Source: Halotia wernerae (GTDB lineage Bacteria > Cyanobacteriota > Cyanobacteriia > Cyanobacteriales > Nostocaceae). From it: 64,000 nt of DNA. The position numbers and the translations under genes are program-made. Location of the stretch: the NCBI GenBank assembly GCA_034931985.1, contig JAYGHB010000009.1:34902-98901 (forward strand), in the 5' to 3' direction. Every line of letters begins with the position of its first letter. Position 1 is the first letter of the stretch. Shown here piece by piece: positions 17,815 through 25,238 of this stretch. The notes beneath the pieces were generated by a model. The model was not told where the DNA came from, ran no database searches, and saw only the letters and a program-made list of their open reading frames with translations.

Positions 17815-19344
17815 TTAAAATCCCAAATCAACAGCAATGCGATGGGCGCAGGCAAACCCAGAAAATGCCACTGCATTCAACCCCTGACCAGGAAAAGTAC
17901 TATCCCCAACACAATACAGTCCGGGGATAGCTGTGCGATTAAATGGCATTCTCAATAACCCCCGCAGCTTACGCCGAGGAATCGGCCCGTAAGTGCCATC
18001 TTCTCGCCCCAAAAAACGGCGATGAGTACGAGGTGTACCCACTTCCAGGTAATCTAAGCCAGCATCTAAACCAGGAAAAATTTTCTCTAGTCGGTCAATT
18101 ATTTGCCAAGCTGCCTCTTCTTTCTTGGCTTCATAATCACTTGCAGACAAACCTTGCCAATCATCAATCCAATGAGGAGTAAAAGCATGAATGATGTGAT
18201 ATCCCGCTGGTGCTAAATCTGGGTCAAGCAATGTGGGAATCGAAACAAAGATTGTACCTGCCGATACTGCCATTTTTTCCCAATCTTCTAGGACTATATG
18301 ATGGCACTCTGTTCCAGTAGGCAACACTGACTTTTTCACCCCAATATGCAAACTCAAAAAACTGGGTGATTTTTGATATAACTGTTGCCACTTTTTCTCA
18401 TTATTAGGTATTTTCTCTACAGGTAGTAATTTTTCAAATGTATCCCAGCGTGTAGCATTAGAGACTATGCGTTTCCCTCGATAGACTTGACCATTAGCTA
18501 GTTGTACAGCTACAGCCCGTCCCTGCTCCGTAATAATTTTCGTAACCCTAGCTTGGTATTGAATCTTACCTCCAGCCTTTTCTAAGCCCTCTACTAATTT
18601 TTGGGCAATTTGTCCTACCCCTCCTTTGGGATAATTGACTCCGCCATAGTGTCTGTCAGAAAAGACCATCCCAGCATTAATCATTGGTGTCATGTCAGCG
18701 GTCACCACAGACCAGCAGTAACATTCCATATCGATAAATTTCAATAATTGGGGATCTTTAATGTAGCGGCGTGCCACATCTCCAACATTTTGGGGCAAAT
18801 ACTTAGCTAAACCGAGACACGCTAAAGGATGCTGAAAAAACACCCGCATTAAATACCGAGGTTCTTCTAACGACAGCAAATCTATAGTGTTAAGGCAATT
18901 GAAAACTTTCCAGCATTCGTCATAAAAGCGACGAATCCCCTTTTCTTCATGGCGAAAATAAGCAATAAGATTTTGCAAAAAATTATCATAAACTCGGTCA
19001 ACTTTGATGTCTAATCCGTTGGGCAGATGATAGTGAATCTGCACTGGATCAGTAATTGTCTGCTGATTAACATTTACAGCTTCAAGGGCGCGGGTGAGTA
19101 AGTTGGTTGTGCCATTGTGTCCTAACCCAAAAATCATTGATGCACCCACATCAAATCGATAGCCTTGACGTTCAAAGTAGCCAGCACTACCGCCTGGAAT
19201 TAAATAGCGTTCTAGTACCAGCACTTTTGCTTTCTTCGCTGCTAGCTGGGTTGCTGTCACCAAGCCGCCAATACCAGAACCAATAACAATCACATCAAAT
19301 AAAGAATTTGGGGAGGGGGTAGTAGTACTGGAGTTTGGACACAT
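17815..19344 (-). CDS. crtISO: Prolycopene isomerase / carotene 7,9,9',7'-cis isomerase
   Basis: 509 residues from the ATG at 19344 (MCPNSST), preferred to an in-frame TTG at 19371. Belongs to the phytoene-desaturase-like FAD flavoprotein family and converts poly-cis carotenes to all-trans lycopene at the membrane. The FAD/NAD-binding motif is VIGSGIGGLVTATQLA (about 22-37) with VLVLERYLIPGGSAGYFERQ. DVGASMIFGLG follows, and the C-terminal FAD motif is PGLYCVGDSTFPGQGLNAVA. The VGASMIFG and PGQGLNA segments fit CrtISO rather than CrtI desaturases. Cyanobacteria use the CrtP/CrtQ/CrtISO route, which supports the call. Confidence 0.88.
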   Translation of the reverse strand: MCPNSSTTTPSPNSLFDVIVIGSGIGGLVTATQLAAKKAKVLVLERYLIPGGSAGYFERQGYRFDVGASMIFGLGHNGTTNLLTRALEAVNVNQQTITDPVQIHYHLPNGLDIKVDRVYDNFLQNLIAYFRHEEKGIRRFYDECWKVFNCLNTIDLLSLEEPRYLMRVFFQHPLACLGLAKYLPQNVGDVARRYIKDPQLLKFIDMECYCWSVVTADMTPMINAGMVFSDRHYGGVNYPKGGVGQIAQKLVEGLEKAGGKIQYQARVTKIITEQGRAVAVQLANGQVYRGKRIVSNATRWDTFEKLLPVEKIPNNEKKWQQLYQKSPSFLSLHIGVKKSVLPTGTECHHIVLEDWEKMAVSAGTIFVSIPTLLDPDLAPAGYHIIHAFTPHWIDDWQGLSASDYEAKKEEAAWQIIDRLEKIFPGLDAGLDYLEVGTPRTHRRFLGREDGTYGPIPRRKLRGLLRMPFNRTAIPGLYCVGDSTFPGQGLNAVAFSGFACAHRIAVDLGF

Positions 19345-19565
19345 AAGATCAGCTATTACATAAAAAATCAACCAAGAAAATAGTACTGTATATTACTTTT
19401 AATTGTACAAATAATACGCAGTAAATTATTTCTTTTCTCCAACTGGCTTTTGCATACTGAATATTAAGCCAGAGAAACTCTTATATCATCACTCTTGGCT
19501 ACTGAATCCCCAGCTATAACTGATTAAAAACAATTAAAAACTGTTATATTTTGTTCTTTATTCCA

Positions 19566-19672
19566 TAAAAAAGAGGGACAAGCCTGCTACCGCTGGCTAA
19601 TCCCGTCTGCCGATCCTTAAAGAGAGGAGAACACTGAATAATAATATAGCCTTGATTGAGAATAGATGTCAA
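19566..19672 (-). ncRNA. Candidate ~70-nt small RNA with consensus promoter and terminator
   Basis: On the minus strand TTGACA (19667-19672) is followed after 18 bases by TATATT (19643-19648), a near-perfect sigma-70 promoter. Initiation would fall near 19636. About 60 bases later comes a hairpin (GGGA.AGCC paired with GGCT.TCCC, about 19575-19605) followed by TCTTTTTT, a Rho-independent terminator ending near 19566. No start codon with a plausible frame lies in this short unit. It sits between the divergent starts of crtISO and upp. I cannot match it to a named cyanobacterial RNA. Confidence 0.65.
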
Positions 19673-19793
19673 CTATTAATGAAAAAGATTTTCAATAAAA
19701 TTTGGCGGTGTTGATTTTAGCGCTCAGCAGTACGCAGGAAAGAGTATGATTAAGGTTTAAGTTTCAGTACAACAAAAGTGCCGATTTCTGGCT

Positions 19794-20444
19794 ATGATGC
19801 CCCAATTGCGTGTTTATGTTCCACCCCATCCCTTAATTAAGCACTGGCTGGCAGTTGCCCGCGATGCTGCTACACCTTCAGTATTATTTCGCAGTGCGAT
19901 GACTGAGTTAGGTCGATGGCTAACTTATGAAGCTGCACGAGAATGGTTGCCGACTTTAGAAACGATGGTGCAGAGTCCATTAGATTCCTGTCCAGCAACT
20001 TTGATTAATCCTGAGATCCCTGTGGCAGTCGTGCCGATTTTAAGAGCAGGGCTAGGATTATTGGAAGGAGCGCAAACGTTACTGCCTTTGGCTTCGATTT
20101 ACCATCTGGGCTTAGTGCGAGATGAAGAGACTCTGGAACCAATGTGTTATTTGAATAAGTTGCCAGAAAAATTTGACCCCCAAACACGAGTGCTAATTAC
20201 CGATCCAATGTTAGCAACGGGAGGATCGATTATGACTGCAATGGCAGAATTGACACAACGGGGTATTGATCCAACCTTGGCGCGAATTGTTTGTGTAGTA
20301 GCGGCTCCCCCAGCATTGCAAAAGTTGAGTGCCACATATCCTGGTTTGATAGTTTACACGGCAACTATTGACGAAACAGTGAACAACAAAGGGTATATTG
20401 TACCTGGATTAGGAGATGCAGGCGATCGCATCTTTGGGACTTAA
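19794..20444 (+). CDS. upp: Uracil phosphoribosyltransferase
   Basis: 216 residues, the normal length. Salvages uracil with PRPP to UMP in the cytoplasm. Family features are VPILRAGLGLLEGAQTLLP, the PRPP loop LITDPMLATGGSIMTA, and the C-terminal uracil-binding segment YTATIDETVNNKGYIVPGLGDAGDR. Two consecutive ATG codons (19794, 19797) could serve as the start. The gene is diverged from crtISO and followed after 50 bases by a small membrane-associated gene in the same direction. Confidence 0.95.
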   Translation: MMPQLRVYVPPHPLIKHWLAVARDAATPSVLFRSAMTELGRWLTYEAAREWLPTLETMVQSPLDSCPATLINPEIPVAVVPILRAGLGLLEGAQTLLPLASIYHLGLVRDEETLEPMCYLNKLPEKFDPQTRVLITDPMLATGGSIMTAMAELTQRGIDPTLARIVCVVAAPPALQKLSATYPGLIVYTATIDETVNNKGYIVPGLGDAGDRIFGT

Positions 20445-20494
20445 GCTAGTATGCAGCTAGAGAAAGTTGCAAGGTTTCTTCAAGGGGGTAAAGT

Positions 20495-20848
20495 ATGAGT
20501 CAGCATGATGGTTTTGCCAGTGGGTTTTTAGTAGGGGCTTTTGTTGGTGGCGTTGTAGGTGGTATTGTGGGGGCGGCGATCGCTTCAGGGCGCAATGGAG
20601 AATTTGTAACTGAGGAAGAGTCAGAACTGACTAATAGCCCCGCCGGAACTAAGAAAGTGTCAACAAAACGCCGTCAGATTTTAGCCTCAGATAGCGAGGG
20701 GGTAGAAATGGAAACGGCAAGGCGATCGCTAGAAGATAAAATTGCCCAACTTAATGCCACAATTGACGAAGTGCGGAAGCATCTGGGTAACGTCAATGGC
20801 AATTCATCTGCATCTGTGAATGATCCCTCCCTCACCACAGATTCCTAA
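20495..20848 (+). CDS. Small glycine-zipper membrane protein with coiled coil
   Basis: 117 residues. The N-terminus (residues 10-33) is one glycine-zipper membrane segment (FLVGAFVGGVVGGIVGAAIA), like YtxH/gas-vesicle-type proteins. The C-terminal half contains a short coiled coil (RRSLEDKIAQLNATIDEVRKHL) and a Ser/Asn-rich tail. A good ribosome site (AAGGGGG, about 20482-20488) precedes the ATG. Its position just before a YggT gene suggests an envelope-associated role, but the function is unknown. Confidence 0.75.
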   Translation: MSQHDGFASGFLVGAFVGGVVGGIVGAAIASGRNGEFVTEEESELTNSPAGTKKVSTKRRQILASDSEGVEMETARRSLEDKIAQLNATIDEVRKHLGNVNGNSSASVNDPSLTTDS

Positions 20849-20975
20849 AATATTTCATGTTAAGTAAAGGTGTTGATGTGGTTAATACGGCAATAATCTA
20901 CAAACATCATGGTGTAGACTAAATTAAAATCAATAATAAGACCATTTTGAGACTTAGCAAGAAAACAAGCCATCC

Positions 20976-21254
20976 ATGAATTTACTGATTACCACACTCG
21001 TTACCTTCTTAACGATTTATAGCTACTTACTAATTATTCGGGTTTTATTGACCTGGTTCCCCAGCGTCAACTGGTATAACCAACCATTCACCGCTTTGAG
21101 CCAAATTACCGATCCTTATTTGAATCTGTTTCGCTCAATTATTCCCCCATTGGGTGGTATGGATTTCTCTCCGATCTTAGCTTTCTTGGCGCTAAGTTTC
21201 GCAGGTAGCTTACTCAGAAGCTTGACTACTTTGTCATTTGTGCAAGGATTTTAA
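20976..21254 (+). CDS. YggT-family membrane protein
   Basis: 92 residues with two membrane helices (about 5-25 and 65-85) separated by the conserved loop PSVNWYNQPFTALSQITDPY and LNLFRSIIPP, the signature of the YggT/YlmG/Ycf19 family. Members affect cell or nucleoid organisation and thylakoid/plastid division-related processes in cyanobacteria and plants. It is complete, and a terminator follows 12 bases after the stop. Confidence 0.88.
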   Translation: MNLLITTLVTFLTIYSYLLIIRVLLTWFPSVNWYNQPFTALSQITDPYLNLFRSIIPPLGGMDFSPILAFLALSFAGSLLRSLTTLSFVQGF

Positions 21255-21265
21255 GTACTGTTCAT

Positions 21266-21305
21266 TTGTAGAGACGTTAAGTTCAAAAGCGTCTCTACAA
21301 TTTTT
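21266..21305 (+). terminator. Rho-independent terminator after the YggT gene
   Basis: An 11-bp perfect stem (TTGTAGAGACG at 21266-21276 with CGTCTCTACAA at 21290-21300) and a 13-base loop are followed by TTTTTAA. It lies 12 bases after the YggT stop codon. Confidence 0.8.
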
Positions 21306-21493
21306 AATCGCTCTAAACTATAGCCATGGCCGCCACCGTCAGCATTTGTAGACCTACAAGTAGCCTATGTCCCACGTCATCGCTATCAAAGCGGTTGGCG
21401 TGATAATGTAGCGCCAATCCATGACCACCAAACTGGTATAAAAAGAACTATAAAACCAAACAACCCTGAAAACGAAATATCCTCTTTAAGATT

Positions 21494-21743
21494 CAATACC
21501 TTCGCCAATTTACGAGGGTGAGATGATGATGCTTTAACCATTAACTCCCATTTCTTTGAGGGTTGGCAAAAACAATCAGTCCTAAAAATTCCTTTAAGGT
21601 TTCCTACAAGGGTTTTTTAACGTATTGACAGCAGGATAAGGGTTTCAGATGAAAAACCACCTTTTCATCGAAACGCTTATGTATGCTTAATTTTGCCACT
21701 TTTGCCAAAATTTATCTAGGCTCTTATTTTGGCAAAGGTATTG
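21494..21743. mobile_element. 250-bp MITE, copy 2
   Basis: Same sequence as copy 1 (16837-17086), with terminal repeats CAATACCTT..AAGGTATTG. It is flanked by a different 5-bp duplication, AGATT (21489-21493 and 21744-21748), so it is an independent insertion. It lies next to a decayed tnpB gene. Confidence 0.9.
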
Positions 21744-21744
21744 A

Positions 21745-22085
21745 GATTGTGGGCTAATTGAGAGATTGCAACCACAAATACCAAATCATAAAAAACTTCT
21801 AGCCAAGTGGCGCGTCGTTCTTCTTCGCTATCTTCACCAATACGTAATCTTTGTAAGCACATCCGCAGAACAAATCGTCATAAGTCTAGATTCCAATCCA
21901 AAAACTGTGGACATCGGACTCACGCGGATCTCAATGCTGCTAAAAATGTTCGGGACGACTATATTCTCTCTTCTACCCAAGGGACGGAAGAGCAGGTGTC
22001 AGTCAATACACCACACGTTTCGACCGATTCCCTCGGTCAGTTACAAGCCCCATCCCCTCGTGGGTGGGGCGGTTGACCGAAACAT
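21745..22085 (+). pseudogene. Decayed IS200/IS605-type tnpB (OrfB) 3' end with right-end hairpin
   Basis: One frame (21807-22076) reads NRHKSRFQSKNCGHRTHADL followed by NAAKNV. This is the C-terminal zinc-ribbon plus the DLNAA RuvC-III motif of TnpB nucleases, but the first Cys pair is lost and the N-terminal ~80% is missing. Positions 22026-22081 form nested inverted repeats (TCGGTCA..TGACCGA around GCCCCA..TGGGGC), like the right-end hairpin of IS605-family elements. MITE copy 2 ends directly upstream. Confidence 0.7.
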
Positions 22086-22174
22086 GAATATTGTGAACAG
22101 ACTGATTGTGGAGTAGCAGTTATCCTCATAGCATCAATGAAATTCTCACACTGTTACCCATTTTTTGAAAACCC

Positions 22175-22381
22175 ATGACACCTCAAGAATTTTTAGAAAA
22201 TTTGGCAACAGCCGAAACAGACCCCGAAAAACTAGTGGTTTTTGCGCGATATTTAGATACAACCGCGCTGGACAATGCAACATCGCCAAAATGGAGAAGC
22301 ATTTCTTACAGTGGGGAAATTCAGCTAGCACTCAATAATCTTGCCTTTCATTTAGAGGCACTTGCCGAGGCAGGAAATTAG
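22175..22381 (+). CDS. Small hypothetical protein
   Basis: 68 residues, ATG at 22175. Acidic and helical (MTPQEFLENLATAETDPEKL, IQLALNNLAFHLEALAEAG), with no membrane segment. I do not recognise a family. Codon use looks coding. It stands alone after transposon debris. Confidence 0.6.
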   Translation: MTPQEFLENLATAETDPEKLVVFARYLDTTALDNATSPKWRSISYSGEIQLALNNLAFHLEALAEAGN

Positions 22382-22567
22382 CTACTATTGACATTCACGC
22401 TCTCAAAATGTCCTAATCTATATGCTTTTTGTTATATCAGTATTTTCGGCTATTTTTCTTTGGCAGAATTGTAGCTGACAATACGATAATTTACAAATAA
22501 GATGGCACTTTCACAAAATCATGACAGTCAACTTTCTTGAAATAGTTGAAATTTGACAAACTTCGTT

Positions 22568-23056
22568 ATGAAAAATTTGGCACGAATCATCACCCTTGGT
22601 GGAATTTTATGCCCCCTATTTGTTACAGCACCTATAATCGCATTTGCTGAAATCCAAAAGCCAAAGCTACCAACAACTGTGCCAAATACTCTGCTCAGCG
22701 TAGAAATTCAAAAGGGCAATTGTCCAAAAACAATAGGTGTTTGGACAAATTTTCGTTACTACGAAGGTGGTGGGGAACATATTGTGATTGCCGACACCTA
22801 CCCAATTGCAGGTACTACCAAGTTGAAATCAGCTGGTAAAAAGTTTGTAGAATACACAGCACCTTTAAAGCCAGCTTATACTTCCTGCGTTGGTCGAGCT
22901 ATTCATAAAGAACTGCCATATCGTCTGCGGTTCCAAAATGGTCAGGTTTTATTCCGCGTGGATTTACCTAAGGATACTCCTAGCAACCCTTCAGAATTTA
23001 GTACTCGCGCCGTATTAGGTTCTCGTCCTTATGTAAAGTGGGCGATCGCAGACTAG
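22568..23056 (+). CDS. Exported hypothetical protein
   Basis: 162 residues from the ATG at 22568 (MKNLARIITLGGILCPLFVT), with a clear signal peptide ending near AFAE. The mature part has two Cys (GNCPK, TSCVG) that may form a disulfide, and a beta-rich look (FRYYEGGGEHIVIADTYP, LRFQNGQVLFRVDLP). It is probably periplasmic or secreted. No family recognised. The stop at 23056 runs into repeat DNA. Confidence 0.7.
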   Translation: MKNLARIITLGGILCPLFVTAPIIAFAEIQKPKLPTTVPNTLLSVEIQKGNCPKTIGVWTNFRYYEGGGEHIVIADTYPIAGTTKLKSAGKKFVEYTAPLKPAYTSCVGRAIHKELPYRLRFQNGQVLFRVDLPKDTPSNPSEFSTRAVLGSRPYVKWAIAD

Positions 23057-23225
23057 TACCGCTGCGCGAAGCGCGAGTCCGCGAGCGTCTGGGGTTTCCC
23101 CCGCAGTCGCCACAACGTGGCGGCACGTTTTGGGAGGAAGTTTCCCCCCAAAAGCTGCCTTGGGAACCCGCGCAAGGCGCTGCTCTTCAAGTGGAGCAAC
23201 TTCGGGGAGCAGGGGGAAAGCGACT
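23057..23225. repeat. Palindromic Nostoc-type repeat cluster
   Basis: GC-rich interspersed repeat DNA (CGCTGCGCGAAGCGCGAG, TTTCCCCCGCAGTCGCCAC, GGAGCAACTTCGGGGAGCAG), unlike the AT-rich surroundings. It keeps an open frame that fuses to the DUF389 gene, giving a spurious long N-terminus. Confidence 0.6.
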
Positions 23226-23301
23226 TTCAATTACCCAAAATATTTCTCTAGTTAGAGAGCCTAGTCTTGGTAACATGAGATGGTTAGCTGAAAGAGGAAA
23301 T

Positions 23302-24081
23302 ATGCGTCAGCTAATTATCCAGGTGTCCAAAGGACACGGAAAAGCAGTTCTAGATCTTGCCAAATCTCACGGTGGACGGAATTTAGCACAAATTGAACGT
23401 AGCCAGATTTCAGCAATAGCAGTATTATTACCACTAGCAGCAGGAGCAGCAGGAGCGCTTAACTTAGTGCAATCTGAGCGCAGTAGTCTAGTATCTGGAG
23501 CCGCAACAGGAATGTTAGTGGCTGCTTCTCTAGCACCTCCATCAGGGATTGTAGGTATGGCAAGTGCGATCGGTCGCTGGGACATGGTGACATCTGGACT
23601 GTTCCTGCTATTACTGCAACTATGTGGCATCAACTTATCAGCTGCTTTCTTGTTCCGAATATATGGATTATCTACTCAAGGAACCCGCTATCAGCGGGGG
23701 AAAAAATGGGTATTTTTCTCTGCCTTGACGACTACTATCATTACACTTTGCGGTCTTTTAACATGGCAGTTTGCCAATTCTCCCAACTTGGAACGTTCTA
23801 GCATTGCTCAACGTGCCAATTCTGAAGTTCAAAAAGTTGTTAAGCAAGAGGGTTTAGCACAATTAGTCGAGTCGAATGTCCGCTTCACTCGTTCTGATAT
23901 CAAAAGGCAAAATACCCTATTGTGTGTTGTTTACGTCCAACGTAACCAGGGAGTTGCAAAATCAGATCAGGAAATTAGCGATCGCCTCACAAGAGCAATT
24001 CAAAATCGATTAATTAAGCAAGGCTTTAACCTCACACCCTTGATAGATATTAAAGTTCTGGAAACTCCTGTCCAGAATTAA
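23302..24081 (+). CDS. DUF389 hydrophobic protein, internally shortened
   Basis: 259 residues from the ATG at 23302, preceded by AGAGGAA; the frame is open back to 23038, but that stretch is repeat DNA. Residues 1-32 (MRQLIIQVSKGHGKAVLDLA) match the start of cyanobacterial DUF389 proteins. The sequence then jumps to RSQISAIAVLLPLAAGAAGA, the final transmembrane part (about four helices, SLAPPSGIVGMASAIGRWDM, LQLCGINLSAAFLF). As I recall the family, over 100 residues including the first helices are missing between these blocks, with the frame kept. The C-terminal ~100 residues are soluble. It may be a non-functional deletion derivative. Confidence 0.6.
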   Translation: MRQLIIQVSKGHGKAVLDLAKSHGGRNLAQIERSQISAIAVLLPLAAGAAGALNLVQSERSSLVSGAATGMLVAASLAPPSGIVGMASAIGRWDMVTSGLFLLLLQLCGINLSAAFLFRIYGLSTQGTRYQRGKKWVFFSALTTTIITLCGLLTWQFANSPNLERSSIAQRANSEVQKVVKQEGLAQLVESNVRFTRSDIKRQNTLLCVVYVQRNQGVAKSDQEISDRLTRAIQNRLIKQGFNLTPLIDIKVLETPVQN

Positions 24082-24142
24082 AGCAATTTATAGTATAAAA
24101 TGACACTCTTAGATTTTGTCTTGGAAGGCGATCGCTTTTAAT

Positions 24143-24312
24143 TAGGACTTACGCAAAATATCTCTCTAACTCTTATTCCTCCGTGTCCTCTGTCTTGAAA
24201 AGTTTGTTACCGAAGGAAACCCTCCTGACAACTTTTCGCTGTGTCTCTGTGGTAGCCTCCGGCAAGCCGCTTGAGCGTCTACGATTCTTCCGTAACTAGT
24301 GCGTAAGTCCTA
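24143..24312. repeat. TAGGACTTACGCA inverted-repeat element, copy B
   Basis: Perfect 13-bp terminal inverted repeats, TAGGACTTACGCA (24143-24155) and TGCGTAAGTCCTA (24300-24312). The interior contains CTCCGTGTCCTCTGTC and GTGTCTCTGTGGTAGC, shared with copies A (17634-17776) and C (57593-57712). It is non-coding and MITE-like. Confidence 0.8.
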
Positions 24313-24433
24313 TTGATGCTATTAAAAAGCGGGCTATTAAGCATCTATGTTTAGGTTTATTGAAAAATTTTTCACTAAGTAGTTAGACAAGATTTATTTT
24401 TGGGATTGCTAGATATAGTCCTATTCTAAAACC

Positions 24434-24682
24434 ATGATGACAAATCAAGAGTCTGATCAAAATGAAAAGACGATGATTATTTGGGGTCTTTTGGTTGCCT
24501 CCACGATCTTACTGGCTCCTTTTAGAATTAGTTTAATTGTTGGGGGATTCTCCAATAATTCCAGCAGTAGCAATTGTTATGAACAGGTAGCCCAGGAAAT
24601 TGCGAAAAGTGAAGGCAACAAGTCAGTGAATCGTTCGGATATTGAGCGATATCACAGTGAACTGACTAGTCGTTGTAAATGA
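24434..24682 (+). CDS. Small single-span membrane protein
   Basis: 82 residues with one membrane helix (about 15-36, IIWGLLVASTILLAPFRISL) and a hydrophilic C-terminal domain holding two Cys (SNCYEQ, SRCK). Two adjacent ATG codons at the start. Not recognised. It converges on the 24723-24914 gene with a shared terminator between them. Confidence 0.6.
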   Translation: MMTNQESDQNEKTMIIWGLLVASTILLAPFRISLIVGGFSNNSSSSNCYEQVAQEIAKSEGNKSVNRSDIERYHSELTSRCK

Positions 24683-24685
24683 GAA

Positions 24686-24721
24686 AGAAAGCATCCTGAA
24701 GATTTTTTTAGGATGCTTTCT
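24686..24721. terminator. Bidirectional terminator between convergent small genes
   Basis: A 12-bp perfect stem (AGAAAGCATCCT at 24686-24697 and AGGATGCTTTCT at 24710-24721) encloses a T-rich loop. Both flanking genes end within a few bases of it, on opposite strands. Confidence 0.75.
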
Positions 24722-24722
24722 A

Positions 24723-24914
24723 CTATCTTTGACCTTGGTTGACCCTCTTCTCTAATTCAGCCTCTGCTTCCTCGATTGACATTAGCTGTGGATTTGGATT
24801 GGCTGCGTGCAAGCGATCAACGTATGCGTGAAACGCTTCAGTATTATCGGGATTCTGTAATACGTAAGCTCGTAACTCAGCATCGGTCATATCCACAAAG
24901 TTGGGTTGTGTCAT
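24723..24914 (-). CDS. DUF6887-like small protein
   Basis: 63 residues, acidic. The start MTQPNFVDMTDAELRAYVLQ and the tail with an EEAEAELEKRV helix are the hallmarks of a small cyanobacterial family (DUF6887) usually encoded in pairs with DUF6888. Its ATG overlaps the stop of the upstream partner (ATGA, 24911-24914), so the two are translationally coupled. The function is unknown; the tight pairing recalls toxin-antitoxin-like modules, which is speculation. Confidence 0.72.
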   Translation of the reverse strand: MTQPNFVDMTDAELRAYVLQNPDNTEAFHAYVDRLHAANPNPQLMSIEEAEAELEKRVNQGQR

Positions 24915-25087
24915 TTTGTAACTACCTCTCCATTGGGATAAATTTCTATTTCTATTGTCTCTCCCACCAACATAACTACACGCTTTGTCCTTTCGTCCAT
25001 CCGCACTAAGTTAATTGGTCGAAGTAAATTGCTCATCCTCACCGACATTCGGTAAAAGCTTTGCAATTGTTCTACTGTTGGTTCCAA
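24911..25087 (-). CDS. DUF6888-like small protein partnered with the DUF6887-like gene
   Basis: 58 residues from a TTG at 25087, preceded by AGAGGT at good spacing; ATG codons further in would give a shorter form. It reads LEPTVEQLQSFYRMSVRMSN then LLRPINLVRMDERTKRVVML and IEIEIYPNGEV, matching the pattern I recall for DUF6888 (E-P-T start, PINLVR-DER core, EIEIY end). The stop overlaps the next ATG by four bases. Confidence 0.65.
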   Translation of the reverse strand: MEPTVEQLQSFYRMSVRMSNLLRPINLVRMDERTKRVVMLVGETIEIEIYPNGEVVTK

Positions 25088-25238
25088 TTTTACCTCTGAT
25101 AAATCTAAATGACAGAAACAGCAGGTTTACCAAGGGCTACATACAAATTTTGCAGTCCCTTAACCAACAACCCACCCCCAGATAGATAAAACTTTGTATC
25201 CTGAGTTTATGAGGTCTTGATAGTTATTTAAAAAGCTT

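Noticed and set aside
23038..23301. 88-codon N-terminal extension of the DUF389 gene
   Set aside because: The sequence is interspersed palindromic repeat DNA and the internal ATG at 23302 has a good ribosome site and matches the family start.
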